Part shown: positions 34,961 to 44,296 of the stretch, one piece after another
Numbering within the stretch: position 1 is the first letter of the stretch
How the letters are laid out: every line of letters begins with the position of its first letter
DNA from: Acidobacteriota bacterium
Lineage (GTDB): Bacteria > Acidobacteriota > Vicinamibacteria > Vicinamibacterales > CAVVIG01
Assembly (NCBI GenBank): GCA_023265175.1
Contig: JAHFUI010000013.1
Span: forward strand, 1-47,447
Direction of reading: 5' to 3'
DNA: 47,447 nucleotides
The notes under the pieces: model-generated
Database searches by the model: none
The model's input: the letters and a program-made list of their open reading frames with translations, nothing else
What the model was told of the DNA's origin: nothing
Translations under genes and position numbers: made by a program

Positions 34961-35353
34961 ATGCAGGAAAAGTCCCCATCACTTCGAGTGCTTGTCGTCG
35001 ACGATGAGCCGCTGATTCGGTGGTGCCTCACAGAAACACTCGCCAGCGCCGGCCACGTGGTCGTCGAAGCCGGAGATGCCGAAACGGCGGTTCGGACACT
35101 GACTGAGAGTCCGGAGCCCGTCGACGTCGTGCTACTTGATTACCACCTTCCCGATTCGAGCAGTCTCGCGTTGCTCTCGACCATCAGACGGCTTGCGCCC
35201 CGCTCCCAAGTGATCTTGATGACGGCGTACGGGTCTCCCGAAGTCACCAAGGGAGCACTGGAACTTGGCGCCTATCGTGTGGTGAACAAGCCATTCGAGA
35301 TGCGCGATGCGACGGCCTTGGTCGCGCAGGCGCACAGCGCGCGTCCTCAGTAA
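34961..35353 (+). CDS. single-domain response regulator (CheY-like receiver)
   Basis: The 130-residue receiver has the acidic pair Asp14-Asp15, the phospho-acceptor Asp60 in 'VVLLDYHLPD', Thr88 and Lys110 ('VVNKPFE'). There is no output domain. Its sequence is of the NtrC receiver type, so a receiver lacking AAA+ here and an AAA+ lacking a receiver at 27450 look like complementary halves. It probably takes phosphate from a kinase such as the one at 28590-30380. Confidence 0.92.
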   Translation: MQEKSPSLRVLVVDDEPLIRWCLTETLASAGHVVVEAGDAETAVRTLTESPEPVDVVLLDYHLPDSSSLALLSTIRRLAPRSQVILMTAYGSPEVTKGALELGAYRVVNKPFEMRDATALVAQAHSARPQ

Positions 35354-35520
35354 GCCGTGGGCGAGCGGATTGGCGTCGGACGCGTGCGCGTGGTGCGAGA
35401 TGCGCCGCCATCGCAACTGCCGTGCGCGTCGCGGCGGCCGAGGCGAAGGCCGGCCGGCCATTGGCGGCTGTCAGATAGCTAAGGCCCCGTCTGCGAATAA
35501 CTGTACCACTCTGGCCGCCG

Positions 35521-38052
35521 ATGCGCCGTCCTCCCCAACTGCCGGACTCGGAGCTCGGGGCTTACTGGGCGCTTGACGCCGAGGAGATCGTGCGTCAGCT
35601 CCGCTCGACGGCTGAAGGACTCTCTTCCGCCGAAGCGGCCCGGCGCCTCCGCGACTACGGGCCGAATGAACTTCAGGACCATCGACCGCTGTCGAGAGTG
35701 GGCGTGCTGCTCAGGCAGCTCCGCAGTCCGTTGCTGCTGCTCCTCATCTTTGCCGCGGCCGCTTCGGCCCTCTCGGGCGAGTGGCTCGATTCGGCCATCG
35801 TTCTGACCATCGTCGTTGCGACCGTGGGCATCGGGTACTCCCGGGAGTACAGCGCGCAGGCCGCTGCCGCGGCGTTGCGCGCGCGTGTGCGGGTGCGGGC
35901 CAACGTGCTCCGAGACGGGCATCCAGAGCTGGTGCCGATGGAACATGTGGTGCCAGGAGACGTCGTGCTGCTGTCGGCCGGCAGTCTCGTCCCGGCGGAC
36001 AGCGTCGTGCTCGACGCGACGGACTGCTTCGTCAGCGAAGCGGTGTTGACCGGCGAAAGCTTTCCCGTTGAGAAAAGAGCTGGCATCGCTCCGGTGTCCG
36101 CCGGTCTCGCCAAGCGCAGGAATTGCGTCTGTCTCGGCACGAACGTTCGCAGCGGCACGGCGCGCTGCCTCGTCGTCAAGACCGGAGCGGCAACGGAGTT
36201 CGGGGCCATCGCGCATCGCCTCACGCTGCGGCCACCCGAGACGGAGTTCGACCGCGGCATCCGCCACTTCGGGTATTTGCTCACGAGCGCGATGCTGATG
36301 ATCGTGCTCCTGGTCTTCGTCGCCCATATCTTCCGCGGGCGGCCACCTGTCGACACGCTGCTCTTCTCCGTCGCGCTTGCTGTGGGGCTCAGCCCGGAGC
36401 TGCTGCCGGCCATTCTCAGCGTCAACCTGGCCAGAGGCGCCCAGATGATGGCCCGCCACGGCGTGCTGGTACGGCGTCTGAACGCGATCGAGAACCTGGG
36501 GAGCGTGGACATCCTCTGCACCGATAAGACGGGCACACTCACTGAGGGCGTCGTTCAGGTGGAAGGCGCATACGACGCCTCCGGCGCACCTTCAAGCGAG
36601 GTGCTGGATCTCGGAAGCTGCAATGCGGCGCTCGAGACCGGTGTCGCCAGCCCGCTCGACGAGGCAATCCTGAAGGCCCGAACCCCGGATCTCGGCCGTG
36701 TCCGCAAGGTTGCCGAGATTCCGTTCGACTTCGTCCGCAAGCGGGTCACCGTCGTGGTTCACGATCCGGAGGGGGTGCGCCTCATCACGAAGGGCGCCTT
36801 CCACCATGTACTCGAAGTCTGCACGCGATCCGCCGATGGCACCGCCCTCAATCGCACACTGTCGGCTCAACTCGAGCAGCGCTATGAGGAGTGGAGCCGT
36901 CACGGTATTCGAGTGCTGGCCATCGCGGCTGGACACATCGATGAGAAGCCCGCGTACAGTCGCGAAGACGAGCGCAACCTGGCCTTCATGGGGTTCTTGA
37001 CGTTCCTCGATCGTCCGAAAGAAAGCGTGTCCGAGGCACTTGCGGGCCTCGCGGAATTGGGCGTCTCCGTCAAGGTCATTACAGGCGACAACGGTCTCGT
37101 CGCGCAGCACATCGCGACGCTCGTCGGCATGCGCGCGGATCGCGTACTCACCGGGCGCGAGCTCGACGAGCTCAATGACGAGGCGCTGTGGCACGCGGCC
37201 GAGAAGATCGACCTATTCGTCGAGGTGGATCCGAATCAGAAGGAACGGATCATCCTGTCGCTGAAGAAGATGGGCCACGTCGTCGGCTTCCTGGGGGACG
37301 GGGTCAACGACGCGCCGGCCATGCACGCGGCCGACACGAGCCTCTCGGTGGAGCAGGCGGTGGACGTGGCGCGAGAAGCGGCCGATTTTGTGCTGCTGGA
37401 GCGCAGCTTGGACGTGATCCGGCGCGGCATCGAGGAAGGTCGCAAGACGTTTGCGAACACGCTCAAGTACGTGCTGATCACCACGAGCGCCAATCTGGGG
37501 AACATGGTCAGCATGGCGGCCGCCTCGCTGTTCCTGCCGTTTCTGCCGCTCACGGCAGGACAAATCCTGCTCAATAACTTCCTGTCCGATGTGCCGGCCG
37601 TTGGGCTGGCCGACGACAGCGTGGATACAGAGCTCGTGGATCGCCCGCGCCGCTGGAACATCGGGTTCATCGGTCGCTACATGTTGGAGTTCGGCATGTT
37701 GAGCTCCATCTTCGACTTCCTCACGTTTGGCGTGCTCCTTGGCATTTTTCGCGCAGACACAGCCACGTTCCGTACGAGCTGGTTCGTCGAGTCCCTGCTC
37801 ACCGAGCTCGTCATCGCACTGGTGGTGCGCACGAGACGACCGTTCTTTCGGAGTCGGCCGGGCACGGTGCTCCTGGTCTCAACGGCAAGCCTCATCGTGC
37901 TGGCGTTCGCGATCCCGTATGTGCCCTTTGCGAGCGTGTTCGGCTTCGTTCGGCTTCCAGGGACGCTGCTCGTTGCCATATTCGCAATCACCGCGCTCTA
38001 CGTCGCCGCAACGGAGCTCCAGAAGAAATGGTTCTATCGGAACGCTGCATAG
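35521..38052 (+). CDS. mgtA: MgtA-type P-type magnesium ATPase (P3B)
   Basis: The 843-residue pump has the N-terminal cation-ATPase domain, M1-M2 around 60-110, actuator 'LTGESFPVEK', the MgtA-type M4 'VGLSPELLPAILSVNLARGA', phosphorylation motif 'CTDKTGTLTEG' (Asp335), 'GFLGDGVNDAPAMHAADTSL' and 'NNFLSDVPAVGLADDSVD' in M6. The SPELLP version of M4 and the NNFLSD segment separate it from Ca2+ or Na+ pumps and point to Mg2+ import. No regulatory mgt leader was recognised in 35354-35520, and no clear ribosome site precedes the ATG. The symbol is family-level. Confidence 0.9.
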   Translation: MRRPPQLPDSELGAYWALDAEEIVRQLRSTAEGLSSAEAARRLRDYGPNELQDHRPLSRVGVLLRQLRSPLLLLLIFAAAASALSGEWLDSAIVLTIVVATVGIGYSREYSAQAAAAALRARVRVRANVLRDGHPELVPMEHVVPGDVVLLSAGSLVPADSVVLDATDCFVSEAVLTGESFPVEKRAGIAPVSAGLAKRRNCVCLGTNVRSGTARCLVVKTGAATEFGAIAHRLTLRPPETEFDRGIRHFGYLLTSAMLMIVLLVFVAHIFRGRPPVDTLLFSVALAVGLSPELLPAILSVNLARGAQMMARHGVLVRRLNAIENLGSVDILCTDKTGTLTEGVVQVEGAYDASGAPSSEVLDLGSCNAALETGVASPLDEAILKARTPDLGRVRKVAEIPFDFVRKRVTVVVHDPEGVRLITKGAFHHVLEVCTRSADGTALNRTLSAQLEQRYEEWSRHGIRVLAIAAGHIDEKPAYSREDERNLAFMGFLTFLDRPKESVSEALAGLAELGVSVKVITGDNGLVAQHIATLVGMRADRVLTGRELDELNDEALWHAAEKIDLFVEVDPNQKERIILSLKKMGHVVGFLGDGVNDAPAMHAADTSLSVEQAVDVAREAADFVLLERSLDVIRRGIEEGRKTFANTLKYVLITTSANLGNMVSMAAASLFLPFLPLTAGQILLNNFLSDVPAVGLADDSVDTELVDRPRRWNIGFIGRYMLEFGMLSSIFDFLTFGVLLGIFRADTATFRTSWFVESLLTELVIALVVRTRRPFFRSRPGTVLLVSTASLIVLAFAIPYVPFASVFGFVRLPGTLLVAIFAITALYVAATELQKKWFYRNAA

Positions 38053-38117
38053 GGACTCCTTCGAAAAATAGGCGATTGCTGCCGCCGGCAGAGATGTCGT
38101 GACGTCTGCCCGTGCGG

Positions 38118-38495
38118 TCATCGGGGCGCGATGCCGTCCACGGTTTCCGGCAACACAACAGCGCGGAATCGAAGAATCGTCGTCGTACCGTCGGCCGATT
38201 CGATCGCGAGGGCGGCATCGGCGCCCTCATCGGTGCGCTCGATGTAGACACGCGTCACCCCGTGAATCGTGTGGGTGATGTGTACGGAGGCCGCCCGTGC
38301 CGCCGAAATCGAGATCGTGCCGTCGTGATCAATGCGGTCGGCCGAAACGCCGAGCAGCGGTAGATCGTTGATTTCCAGTTGAGCGCCAATCGCGGGACCC
38401 AGGACGTCGAGGGAAATGAGCCAGCCCTCGTGAATCGCCGTGAATTCGTCAAGCGTCCGGGTCCACTCGTGGCGGGGAATTTCAGCGGTTCGCAT
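38118..38495 (-). CDS. DUF5335-like protein
   Basis: The 125-residue protein has the features I associate with DUF5335: 'WTRTLDEFTAIHEGWLISLD' near the N-terminus and 'INDLPLLGVSADRIDHDGTI' in the middle, then beta strands ('HTIHGVTRVYIERTDEGADA'). These small proteins are found in stress clusters and have no known function. It converges on the mgtA gene and faces away from groEL. An AGGAAGG lies just upstream of its ATG. Confidence 0.65.
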   Translation of the reverse strand: MRTAEIPRHEWTRTLDEFTAIHEGWLISLDVLGPAIGAQLEINDLPLLGVSADRIDHDGTISISAARAASVHITHTIHGVTRVYIERTDEGADAALAIESADGTTTILRFRAVVLPETVDGIAPR

Positions 38496-38638
38496 GGCGG
38501 CCTTCCTCCTCGGCTTTCCGGCCCGAAACGTTCGCCAGTCATATCAAAAGTGACGCAAATGCAATACCGCCGGCCCAGCAGCGAGAAGCGCCCGTTCTGA
38601 GCAGGCTATTTGCAGTCTAATTCAAGTGGCAGGGTGGC

Positions 38639-38656
38639 GTGCCGGAAATCCGGCAC
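38639..38656. promoter_or_regulatory. GTGCCGG-N4-CCGGCAC palindrome upstream of groEL
   Basis: GTGCCGG, AAAT, CCGGCAC is a perfect 7-bp-arm palindrome, 35 bases before the GTG start at 38692. It shares its TGCCGG/CCGGCA arms with the site at 30880-30895 before the CBS gene. It is not a CIRCE element. It could be an operator or a short hairpin in the leader. Confidence 0.45.
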
Positions 38657-38691
38657 TTCAACGTGAACGAAACGCTGGACGGAGGTCTGCA

Positions 38692-40311
38692 GTGCCCCAT
38701 AAACGCTTGCTCGTGCAGTCCGCGGCGCGCGAAAAAATCCTGCACGGTGCGTTGGCGCTCGCCGATGCCCTGCGTGTGACGCTCGGCCCAAAATCGAAGT
38801 GCGTCCTCATCGGGAAGAAATGGGGCCGTCCCATCGTCTGCAACGATGGTGTGACGATCGCCAAGGAGTTCGAGCTCCCGGATCCTGAAGAGAATCTGGG
38901 CGCGCAAGTTATTCGACAGGCGGCCGAGCGGACTGGCGACCTCGTTGGCGACGGGACCACGACATCCACGCTTCTGGCGGCGGCGATCTTCGCCGAAGGC
39001 GTGAGAAATATCGCGGCTGGCGCCAGTGCCGTCGACCTGAAGCGCGGCCTCGATCGCGCGCTTCACGCGGTCGTTGGGCGACTGAAGGAGCTGTCGCGCC
39101 CCGTGGCCGACCACAAACAGCGGGTGCAAGTCGCGACGATCTCGGCCCACAACGAGGCCAGCATCGGCGAGACCGTCGCCGATGCGCTCGAGCGGGTCGG
39201 AGCGGAGGGCACCACGTCAGTGGAGGAAGCCAAGGGGACCGAGACGATGGTGGAAGTGGTCGAGGGCATGCGGCTCGACCGCGGCTACCTGTCGCCATAC
39301 TTCATTACGGACGCCGAGAAAATGAAGGCCGTTCTCGAGGAACCCGTCATCGTTCTGCACGAGAAGAAGATCAGCACGATGACCGATCTGCTGCCGCTGC
39401 TCGAGCAGATTGCGAAGAGCGGGAAAGCGTTGCTCGTGGTGGCTGACGACATTGAGGGCGACGCGCTAGCCACGCTGGTCGTCAACAAAGTGCGGGGGGT
39501 GCTGCCCTGTGTCGCCGTGAAGGCGCCAGGCTACGGTGATCGACGCCGCGCGACGCTCGAAGATATGGCGATTCTCACCGGCGGGCGTCTCATCGCCGAG
39601 GAGCTCGGCATCAAGCTCGCCAACGTGACGCTCACCGATCTCGGTCAGGCCAAGCGCGTCGTGGTGGACAAGGAGTCCACCACGATTGTGGGCGGCGCGG
39701 GCACGAAGGACGCCATCAACGGACGCGCGAATGAAATCCGCACGCAGATCAAGGCCGCCACCTCCGACTACGACCGCGAAAAGCTCGAGGAGCGGCTTGC
39801 GAAGCTGACCGGCGGCGTTGCGGTCATCCGCGTGGGCGCGCCATCGGAAGCCGAGTTGAAGAACCGCAGGGAGGCGTTCGAGGACGCCATCAGTGCGACG
39901 AAGGCGGCGATGGCGGAGGGGATTGTGCCCGGCGGTGGGCTCGCGCTGCTGCGAGCGATTGACAGCGTCGAGCAGGAGGCGTCCGCCTGCACCGGCGATG
40001 AGCGGACCGGCGCGCTGATGCTCAAGCGCGCGCTGGAGGCGCCGACGCGCCAGATTGCGGAGAACTCCGGCGTCGACGGCGGGGTGGTCGTGGATCGCAT
40101 GCGGACTGGGACTGGCGCGTACGGGTTCGACGCGGGTCGTGGCTGTTATGTCGATCTCATCGATGCGGGCATCATCGATCCAACCAAGGTCGTACGGATC
40201 GCGCTCGAGAACGCGGTCTCGGTGGCCGGCGTGCTGCTGTTGACCGAGGCGACGTTGACTGACGTGCCCGAGCCCAAAGCAGAGACGCCAGAACCAGCGG
40301 AGATCGGTTAA
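38692..40311 (+). CDS. groEL: divergent GroEL-type chaperonin
   Basis: The GTG start at 38692 (GGAGG six bases upstream) gives 539 residues. The ATPase landmarks are kept: '[17 protein letters not shown]', 'DGVTIAKE', '[11 protein letters not shown]', '[20 protein letters not shown]' and '[11 protein letters not shown]'. Differences from housekeeping GroEL include Ser-Lys-Cys where GPKGRNV is usual and a C-terminus ending 'PEPAEIG' instead of the Gly-Gly-Met tail. No groES gene is adjacent. It is likely a secondary, stress-associated chaperonin paralogue. Confidence 0.9.
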   Translation: MPHKRLLVQSAAREKILHGALALADALRVTLGPKSKCVLIGKKWGRPIVCNDGVTIAKEFELPDPEENLGAQVIRQAAERTGDLVGDGTTTSTLLAAAIFAEGVRNIAAGASAVDLKRGLDRALHAVVGRLKELSRPVADHKQRVQVATISAHNEASIGETVADALERVGAEGTTSVEEAKGTETMVEVVEGMRLDRGYLSPYFITDAEKMKAVLEEPVIVLHEKKISTMTDLLPLLEQIAKSGKALLVVADDIEGDALATLVVNKVRGVLPCVAVKAPGYGDRRRATLEDMAILTGGRLIAEELGIKLANVTLTDLGQAKRVVVDKESTTIVGGAGTKDAINGRANEIRTQIKAATSDYDREKLEERLAKLTGGVAVIRVGAPSEAELKNRREAFEDAISATKAAMAEGIVPGGGLALLRAIDSVEQEASACTGDERTGALMLKRALEAPTRQIAENSGVDGGVVVDRMRTGTGAYGFDAGRGCYVDLIDAGIIDPTKVVRIALENAVSVAGVLLLTEATLTDVPEPKAETPEPAEIG

Positions 40312-40345
40312 ACGCGTGTGAGTGAATGACGCGTGCCGAACGTCA

Positions 40346-40786
40346 TCACGGCTTCTGGGTTTTTTTCCGGCTCAGTGATTGACAATACGCGACGAGATAA
40401 TCGATCTCCTGCCGGCTCAGACTGCGCCCCCACGGCGGTGACAGCGGCGAACGGCCGACCGCCGCGCTGCCCTGTGTGATCACCTTTTCGAGGAGCGTGG
40501 CGTCCAGAATGCTCTTCGAGGCCGTCATGTCGGGCGGCGGCGGACTCAGATTGGACGCGTTCTGGCCGTCGCCTCGTGCCTCATCGCCGTGACACGTCGC
40601 GCAGTAATGCAGGAACAGATGTTTGCCCTGGCTCTCGACGTACGACAAGTCGCCCTGGCGCTCTTCCGCGCGAATCGCGTCGAGCATGGGGTCGCCGGGC
40701 TGCGATGGCGGGCCGGTTCGGCACGCGACCGAAGTGGTGAGCGCCAGCGCCATGATGGCCGCCGCTCGCGATGCCCGCGCTCTCAT
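40346..40786 (-). CDS. lipoprotein monoheme cytochrome c
   Basis: The ATG at 40786, seven bases after GGAGGAG, gives 146 residues; the longer open frame is unsupported. The hydrophobic leader ends in 'LTTSVAC', a plausible lipobox, so the protein may be tethered to the membrane. One heme motif, CATCHGD, is present, with a candidate Met ligand in 'PPPDMTAS'. It overlaps the octaheme cytochrome stop by four bases (ATGA), so it is the last gene of the respiratory operon and may be its mobile electron acceptor. Confidence 0.88.
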   Translation of the reverse strand: MRARASRAAAIMALALTTSVACRTGPPSQPGDPMLDAIRAEERQGDLSYVESQGKHLFLHYCATCHGDEARGDGQNASNLSPPPPDMTASKSILDATLLEKVITQGSAAVGRSPLSPPWGRSLSRQEIDYLVAYCQSLSRKKTQKP

Positions 40787-42789
40787 CGTGCATCTCCTCC
40801 GCGCGCCTTGGCAGCATCCCTGCGCCCGAGGCTGCTCAGGTAGGCTGTGAGCGCCCGCACGTCCGTGCTCGACAGCCCGTAATCGGGCTGAAGCGTGTCC
40901 GGCTTGTATCTCTGCGGAGTCGAGAGCCACGCCGCTATCCATCCCGCCTTCAACCGGGCGCCACTCGCCGAGAGCTCGGGCCCGACGTAACCGCCTTTCG
41001 TCCCGAGTTGATGGCACGCCTCACATCCCAGTTGCCCGTACAGTTCCTCGCCACGACGCGTTTCTGCAGCCGTAAAGTTGGTGTCGTACTGCTCGATGCT
41101 GTCGTCAAGAAACACTGTCGAAAAGTAGTCGGCGATCGATGTGGCTTCCTCAGGCAACATGTGGAAGACGGGCATACGGGCCTCGACGCTGACGCGCACG
41201 GCTCCTGGATTGAGCAGGTACTTCGCGACGTAATCGTGCTGGAGCTGGCTGCCAATCCGATCCAGCGGCACGGTGGACAAATCGCCGCCGAATCCCCCGA
41301 CGCTGTGACAACTGAGACACCGATATCGGGTGACCAGCTCACCGAACTTGCCGCCCGGCCGGTACGGCACCGGCGCCGGACGCCGTAGCACGTAGGACGC
41401 CGGCAGATCGGTTTTCCGAATGCTCGCCAGCGCGAGGGCAATCTTCGCGGCGTCGGCGGGCGTGAAGCCGTATGTCGGCATCGAGGAGGGCTGGCCCAGC
41501 GTGTCGGGCAACAGCACTTTCAGAAAGATGTAGTTATCGGTGGTATGCCGGACGATGTTGCTGCCGTACGGCAACTCGTCGGGATCCCGATCGGCGATGC
41601 CCGCCAGGCTCGGACCAATGCGGCCGGTATCTTTGGTCCCCGCGAGCTGGTGGCAGCTCGCGCAGCCGCGGCGTTCGAACACGGCGTGTCCCGCCGCCAA
41701 GAGCCGGGCGTCCTGGTACGTCGCCGGTGTCGGCTCGGGTCCGGCGCCGGCGGAACTGTATTCTTCGTACAGGAACGCTGTGAGATCCCGCAGTTGATCG
41801 TCGGTAAGGCGATACCGCAACATCGGGGTGTCGGGCTGAACACGATGCGGATCCTTCAGGTAGCTGAACAACCAGGGGCGCCGCACCTTGTCTCCGATCC
41901 GTGTCAGCTCCGGTCCCATCGTCCCGCCGCGGCCGTTGACGGCGTGGCAACTGACGCATCGGAGCTCGCCGAACAAGGCGCGGCCATTCGCTGTGTCGGC
42001 TTTCTTCCAGTCGACGCCGGTGTTGTCGAGGGGCGCTTGGGCTCGTTGTGAGAGCAAGAACCCTTGCAGGTTGGCGATTTCATCAGGGGAGAGCCGGAAC
42101 TTGCCCATCCTCGACTGCGGGAGATAACTTTTCGGATCGCCCAACCACACCGACAACCATCCGGGCCGAACTTTGTACCCGATGCTGTCGAGCGCCGGCC
42201 CTCTGAACGTCAGCCCTTCGAAGCCGGGAATGTCGTGGCAACTGAAACAGCCCCACTCGATGATCAGCCGTCGGCCTTCGGCCAGGCGCGGCGCATCGGG
42301 CGGATCGAGCGCGCGGTGGCAGGCGCCGCAGTTCGCTTCGATGGTCTCGAGTGGCCGCATCGGCCGCGACACGAACGGCTGCGGCTGATGCGCCGCGTTG
42401 GCATAATCGGTCGCCTGCCCCTGGCCGTCGTGGCACGCCGTGCAGCCGAATCGATCGGTTGGATGCGTCGACAGCCAGGTGCCCGGATGCGCTGCGAACG
42501 GCCGGGGCGCGCCCGTGAACGCTGGATCGTCGATGCCGAGATGGCACGTCCCGCAGCGGTCGACCCGCCCGAGATCGGGCAGCCAGATCTGGCGGAGCCC
42601 GGCGACACTGACCGACTGGGCGAGCTGGTGCGGATTCTTGACGGTCGTTTCGAGCCGCCGAAAGCGCGCCTGCGTTGTCCTCCATTCCGCCGTCCCTTCG
42701 TGAAACAGCACCCACGAGAAGATCAGCAGGAACGCGAGGCCGAGGCCCGCAAACACGAGGTGCAGCCGGGGCGGCGCGATGGTCTTCAC
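40783..42789 (-). CDS. membrane-anchored octaheme cytochrome c
   Basis: The GTG at 42789 overlaps the cytochrome b stop (GTGA) and gives 668 residues; GTG 42795 is an alternative. One membrane anchor ('[19 protein letters not shown]') is followed by eight CxxCH motifs: CGTCH, CTACH, CGACH, CFSCH, CVSCH, CASCH, CLSCH and CEACH. Several lie in repeated mono-heme units with 'LTAFLYE'-like ends, suggesting internal duplication. Its place after cytochrome b implies that it replaces cytochrome c1 in a bc-type complex and carries electrons across several hemes. Confidence 0.9.
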   Translation of the reverse strand: MKTIAPPRLHLVFAGLGLAFLLIFSWVLFHEGTAEWRTTQARFRRLETTVKNPHQLAQSVSVAGLRQIWLPDLGRVDRCGTCHLGIDDPAFTGAPRPFAAHPGTWLSTHPTDRFGCTACHDGQGQATDYANAAHQPQPFVSRPMRPLETIEANCGACHRALDPPDAPRLAEGRRLIIEWGCFSCHDIPGFEGLTFRGPALDSIGYKVRPGWLSVWLGDPKSYLPQSRMGKFRLSPDEIANLQGFLLSQRAQAPLDNTGVDWKKADTANGRALFGELRCVSCHAVNGRGGTMGPELTRIGDKVRRPWLFSYLKDPHRVQPDTPMLRYRLTDDQLRDLTAFLYEEYSSAGAGPEPTPATYQDARLLAAGHAVFERRGCASCHQLAGTKDTGRIGPSLAGIADRDPDELPYGSNIVRHTTDNYIFLKVLLPDTLGQPSSMPTYGFTPADAAKIALALASIRKTDLPASYVLRRPAPVPYRPGGKFGELVTRYRCLSCHSVGGFGGDLSTVPLDRIGSQLQHDYVAKYLLNPGAVRVSVEARMPVFHMLPEEATSIADYFSTVFLDDSIEQYDTNFTAAETRRGEELYGQLGCEACHQLGTKGGYVGPELSASGARLKAGWIAAWLSTPQRYKPDTLQPDYGLSSTDVRALTAYLSSLGRRDAAKARGGDAR

Positions 42790-44039
42790 TTCCACGGCCA
42801 CACCCACGCCCAGTTCGGTCCACGAAACAGCGTGCCGATGATGGTCAGGCCGGCGAAGATCACCGCCAGCGTGGTGAAGACGGCGTTGGCGACCCGCCGT
42901 TCTGGGGCGAACCACTGGCCGGCGCCTGCCTTGCCGCGGTCGAAGTAGGGCACGACCAGCAACGCCAGCACGAGCAGCGTGGGGACGATCACGCCACCCA
43001 CCAACGCCGAGTAGTGTACGAGCTCCTGCAGCCCGAGGAAATACCAGGGCGCCTTCGCCGGGTTCGGTGTGCGCGTCGGATCCGCCATCTCTTCGAGCGG
43101 AGCCATGAACACCAACGACACGACGTGGAGGGCGACGCTCACCGCCAGGGCGACCAGCAGTTCGCGATACAGAAGCTGCGGCCACGCAAACACGTCATCG
43201 TTGGGGTCGCGCGCCTCGACTGACGTTCGCGGGCGTTTGCTGAGCGCCATCAGCCCGTAGGTCTTCGTCGACGGCGGAAAGACGCCGGCCACTTCCTCTG
43301 CTGCCGGCGCGTGGACTTCCGCTCCACTCAGCCCGTCCTTCCGCACACGCCACACGTGCAGGGAGATGAGCAACAGCATCGCAAGCGGCAGCATTACACA
43401 GTGCAGCACGTAGAAACGCAGCAACGTCATCGGGCCAATCACGTGACCGCCCAGCAACAGGAACTTCACTTGATCGCCGACGACCGGCGCGTACGCCGCG
43501 ATGTTGGTGCCGACGGTGATGGCCCAGAACGCGAGCTGATCCCACGGCAGCAGATATCCGGTGAACGACAAGCCCAGCGTCAGAAGCAACAGCAGGACGC
43601 CGACGACCCAATTGAACTCGCGTGGCGGCTTGTACGAGCCGGTCCAGAACACCCGGCACATGTGCAGGAAGACGACCATGACCATGGCGTGGGCCGACCA
43701 GCGATGCATGTTGCGCAGCACAATGCCGAAGGTGACGACGAACTGCAGGTCTTTCATGCTCCTGTACGCTTCGGGCGGATACGGCACGTAGTAGAGCATC
43801 AGCGCCAGCCCGGTCACGGAGAGGACCACGAACAGGACTCCCGCGATGAGCCCCAGCGCACACGTGTAGGCCGGCTTGAGCACGTGGCGGCTGACCCGCG
43901 CCGGATGGATGTGCAGGAACAGGCTCGAGATCATCGCTGCGGCGCGGTCCTTGTCCGTCGCGGGCCAGCCGACGCGGGAGACAGAGCGGCGCACAGCGCC
44001 GGACCATGTCAACGTGCGGTTCCACAACGTCTGGCTCAC
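42786..44039 (-). CDS. cytochrome b (fused b6/subunit IV type)
   Basis: The GTG at 44039 (GGAG six bases upstream) gives 417 residues. Heme-ligand His pairs are seen in '[20 protein letters not shown]' and '[20 protein letters not shown]'. '[20 protein letters not shown]' is the classic cytochrome b helix C segment. The C-terminal part corresponds to subunit IV. The quinol-site motif that is usually PEWY reads APWY here ('[18 protein letters not shown]'), so the conserved Glu is absent. A MITE-like element separates the gene from its Rieske partner. Confidence 0.93.
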   Translation of the reverse strand: MSQTLWNRTLTWSGAVRRSVSRVGWPATDKDRAAAMISSLFLHIHPARVSRHVLKPAYTCALGLIAGVLFVVLSVTGLALMLYYVPYPPEAYRSMKDLQFVVTFGIVLRNMHRWSAHAMVMVVFLHMCRVFWTGSYKPPREFNWVVGVLLLLLTLGLSFTGYLLPWDQLAFWAITVGTNIAAYAPVVGDQVKFLLLGGHVIGPMTLLRFYVLHCVMLPLAMLLLISLHVWRVRKDGLSGAEVHAPAAEEVAGVFPPSTKTYGLMALSKRPRTSVEARDPNDDVFAWPQLLYRELLVALAVSVALHVVSLVFMAPLEEMADPTRTPNPAKAPWYFLGLQELVHYSALVGGVIVPTLLVLALLVVPYFDRGKAGAGQWFAPERRVANAVFTTLAVIFAGLTIIGTLFRGPNWAWVWPWK

Positions 44040-44051
44040 ATCACACTCCAC

Positions 44052-44296
44052 TTAACAGCCCGTGGTGAAAGTCTGGCAGCATTCGGGGCCCCTCAACGCG
44101 GCAGCCGCGTTGGGGACCCCGTTCGACGGGCGATGCATCCCCGCTGGCTGCGTTGCTCCTCCGTCAAATACTCCCGGTATTCTCCGTCGTCGCGCTTTGC
44201 CAGCCGGGGTTCCCGGCGCGGCAGCCGCGCTGGGGTGGTCGACGGGGCGCCTCGCCCGTCTCGGTGCGACGCCAGACTTTCACCACGGGCTGTTAA
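44052..44296. repeat. 245-bp MITE-like element, TTAA-ended, copy B
   Basis: The terminal 26 bases are perfect inverted repeats, from TTAACAGCCCGTGG at 44052 to CCACGGGCTGTTAA ending at 44296. The core matches 137-295 in reverse complement, with two extra GC-rich hairpin segments (about 44075-44125 and 44200-44245). It fills nearly the whole gap between the Rieske and cytochrome b genes; its right TTAA contains the Rieske stop codon. It encodes no transposase, so movement would need an enzyme from elsewhere. Confidence 0.8.

Noticed and set aside
35354-35520. Possible Mg2+-sensing leader (M-box or mgtA type) before the MgtA gene
   Set aside because: I could not find the conserved helices or a proline-rich leader peptide. 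Only GC-rich sequence with short inverted pairs is present.
40355-40375. T-rich stretch as a groEL terminator
   Set aside because: The run of T lies inside the 3' coding end of the opposing cytochrome gene (its KKTQKP tail), and no convincing stem precedes it.
42796-43185. Upstream extension of the octaheme cytochrome frame
   Set aside because: It lies antisense-free but within the cytochrome b coding region in another frame. The GTG that overlaps the cytochrome b stop is the sensible start.
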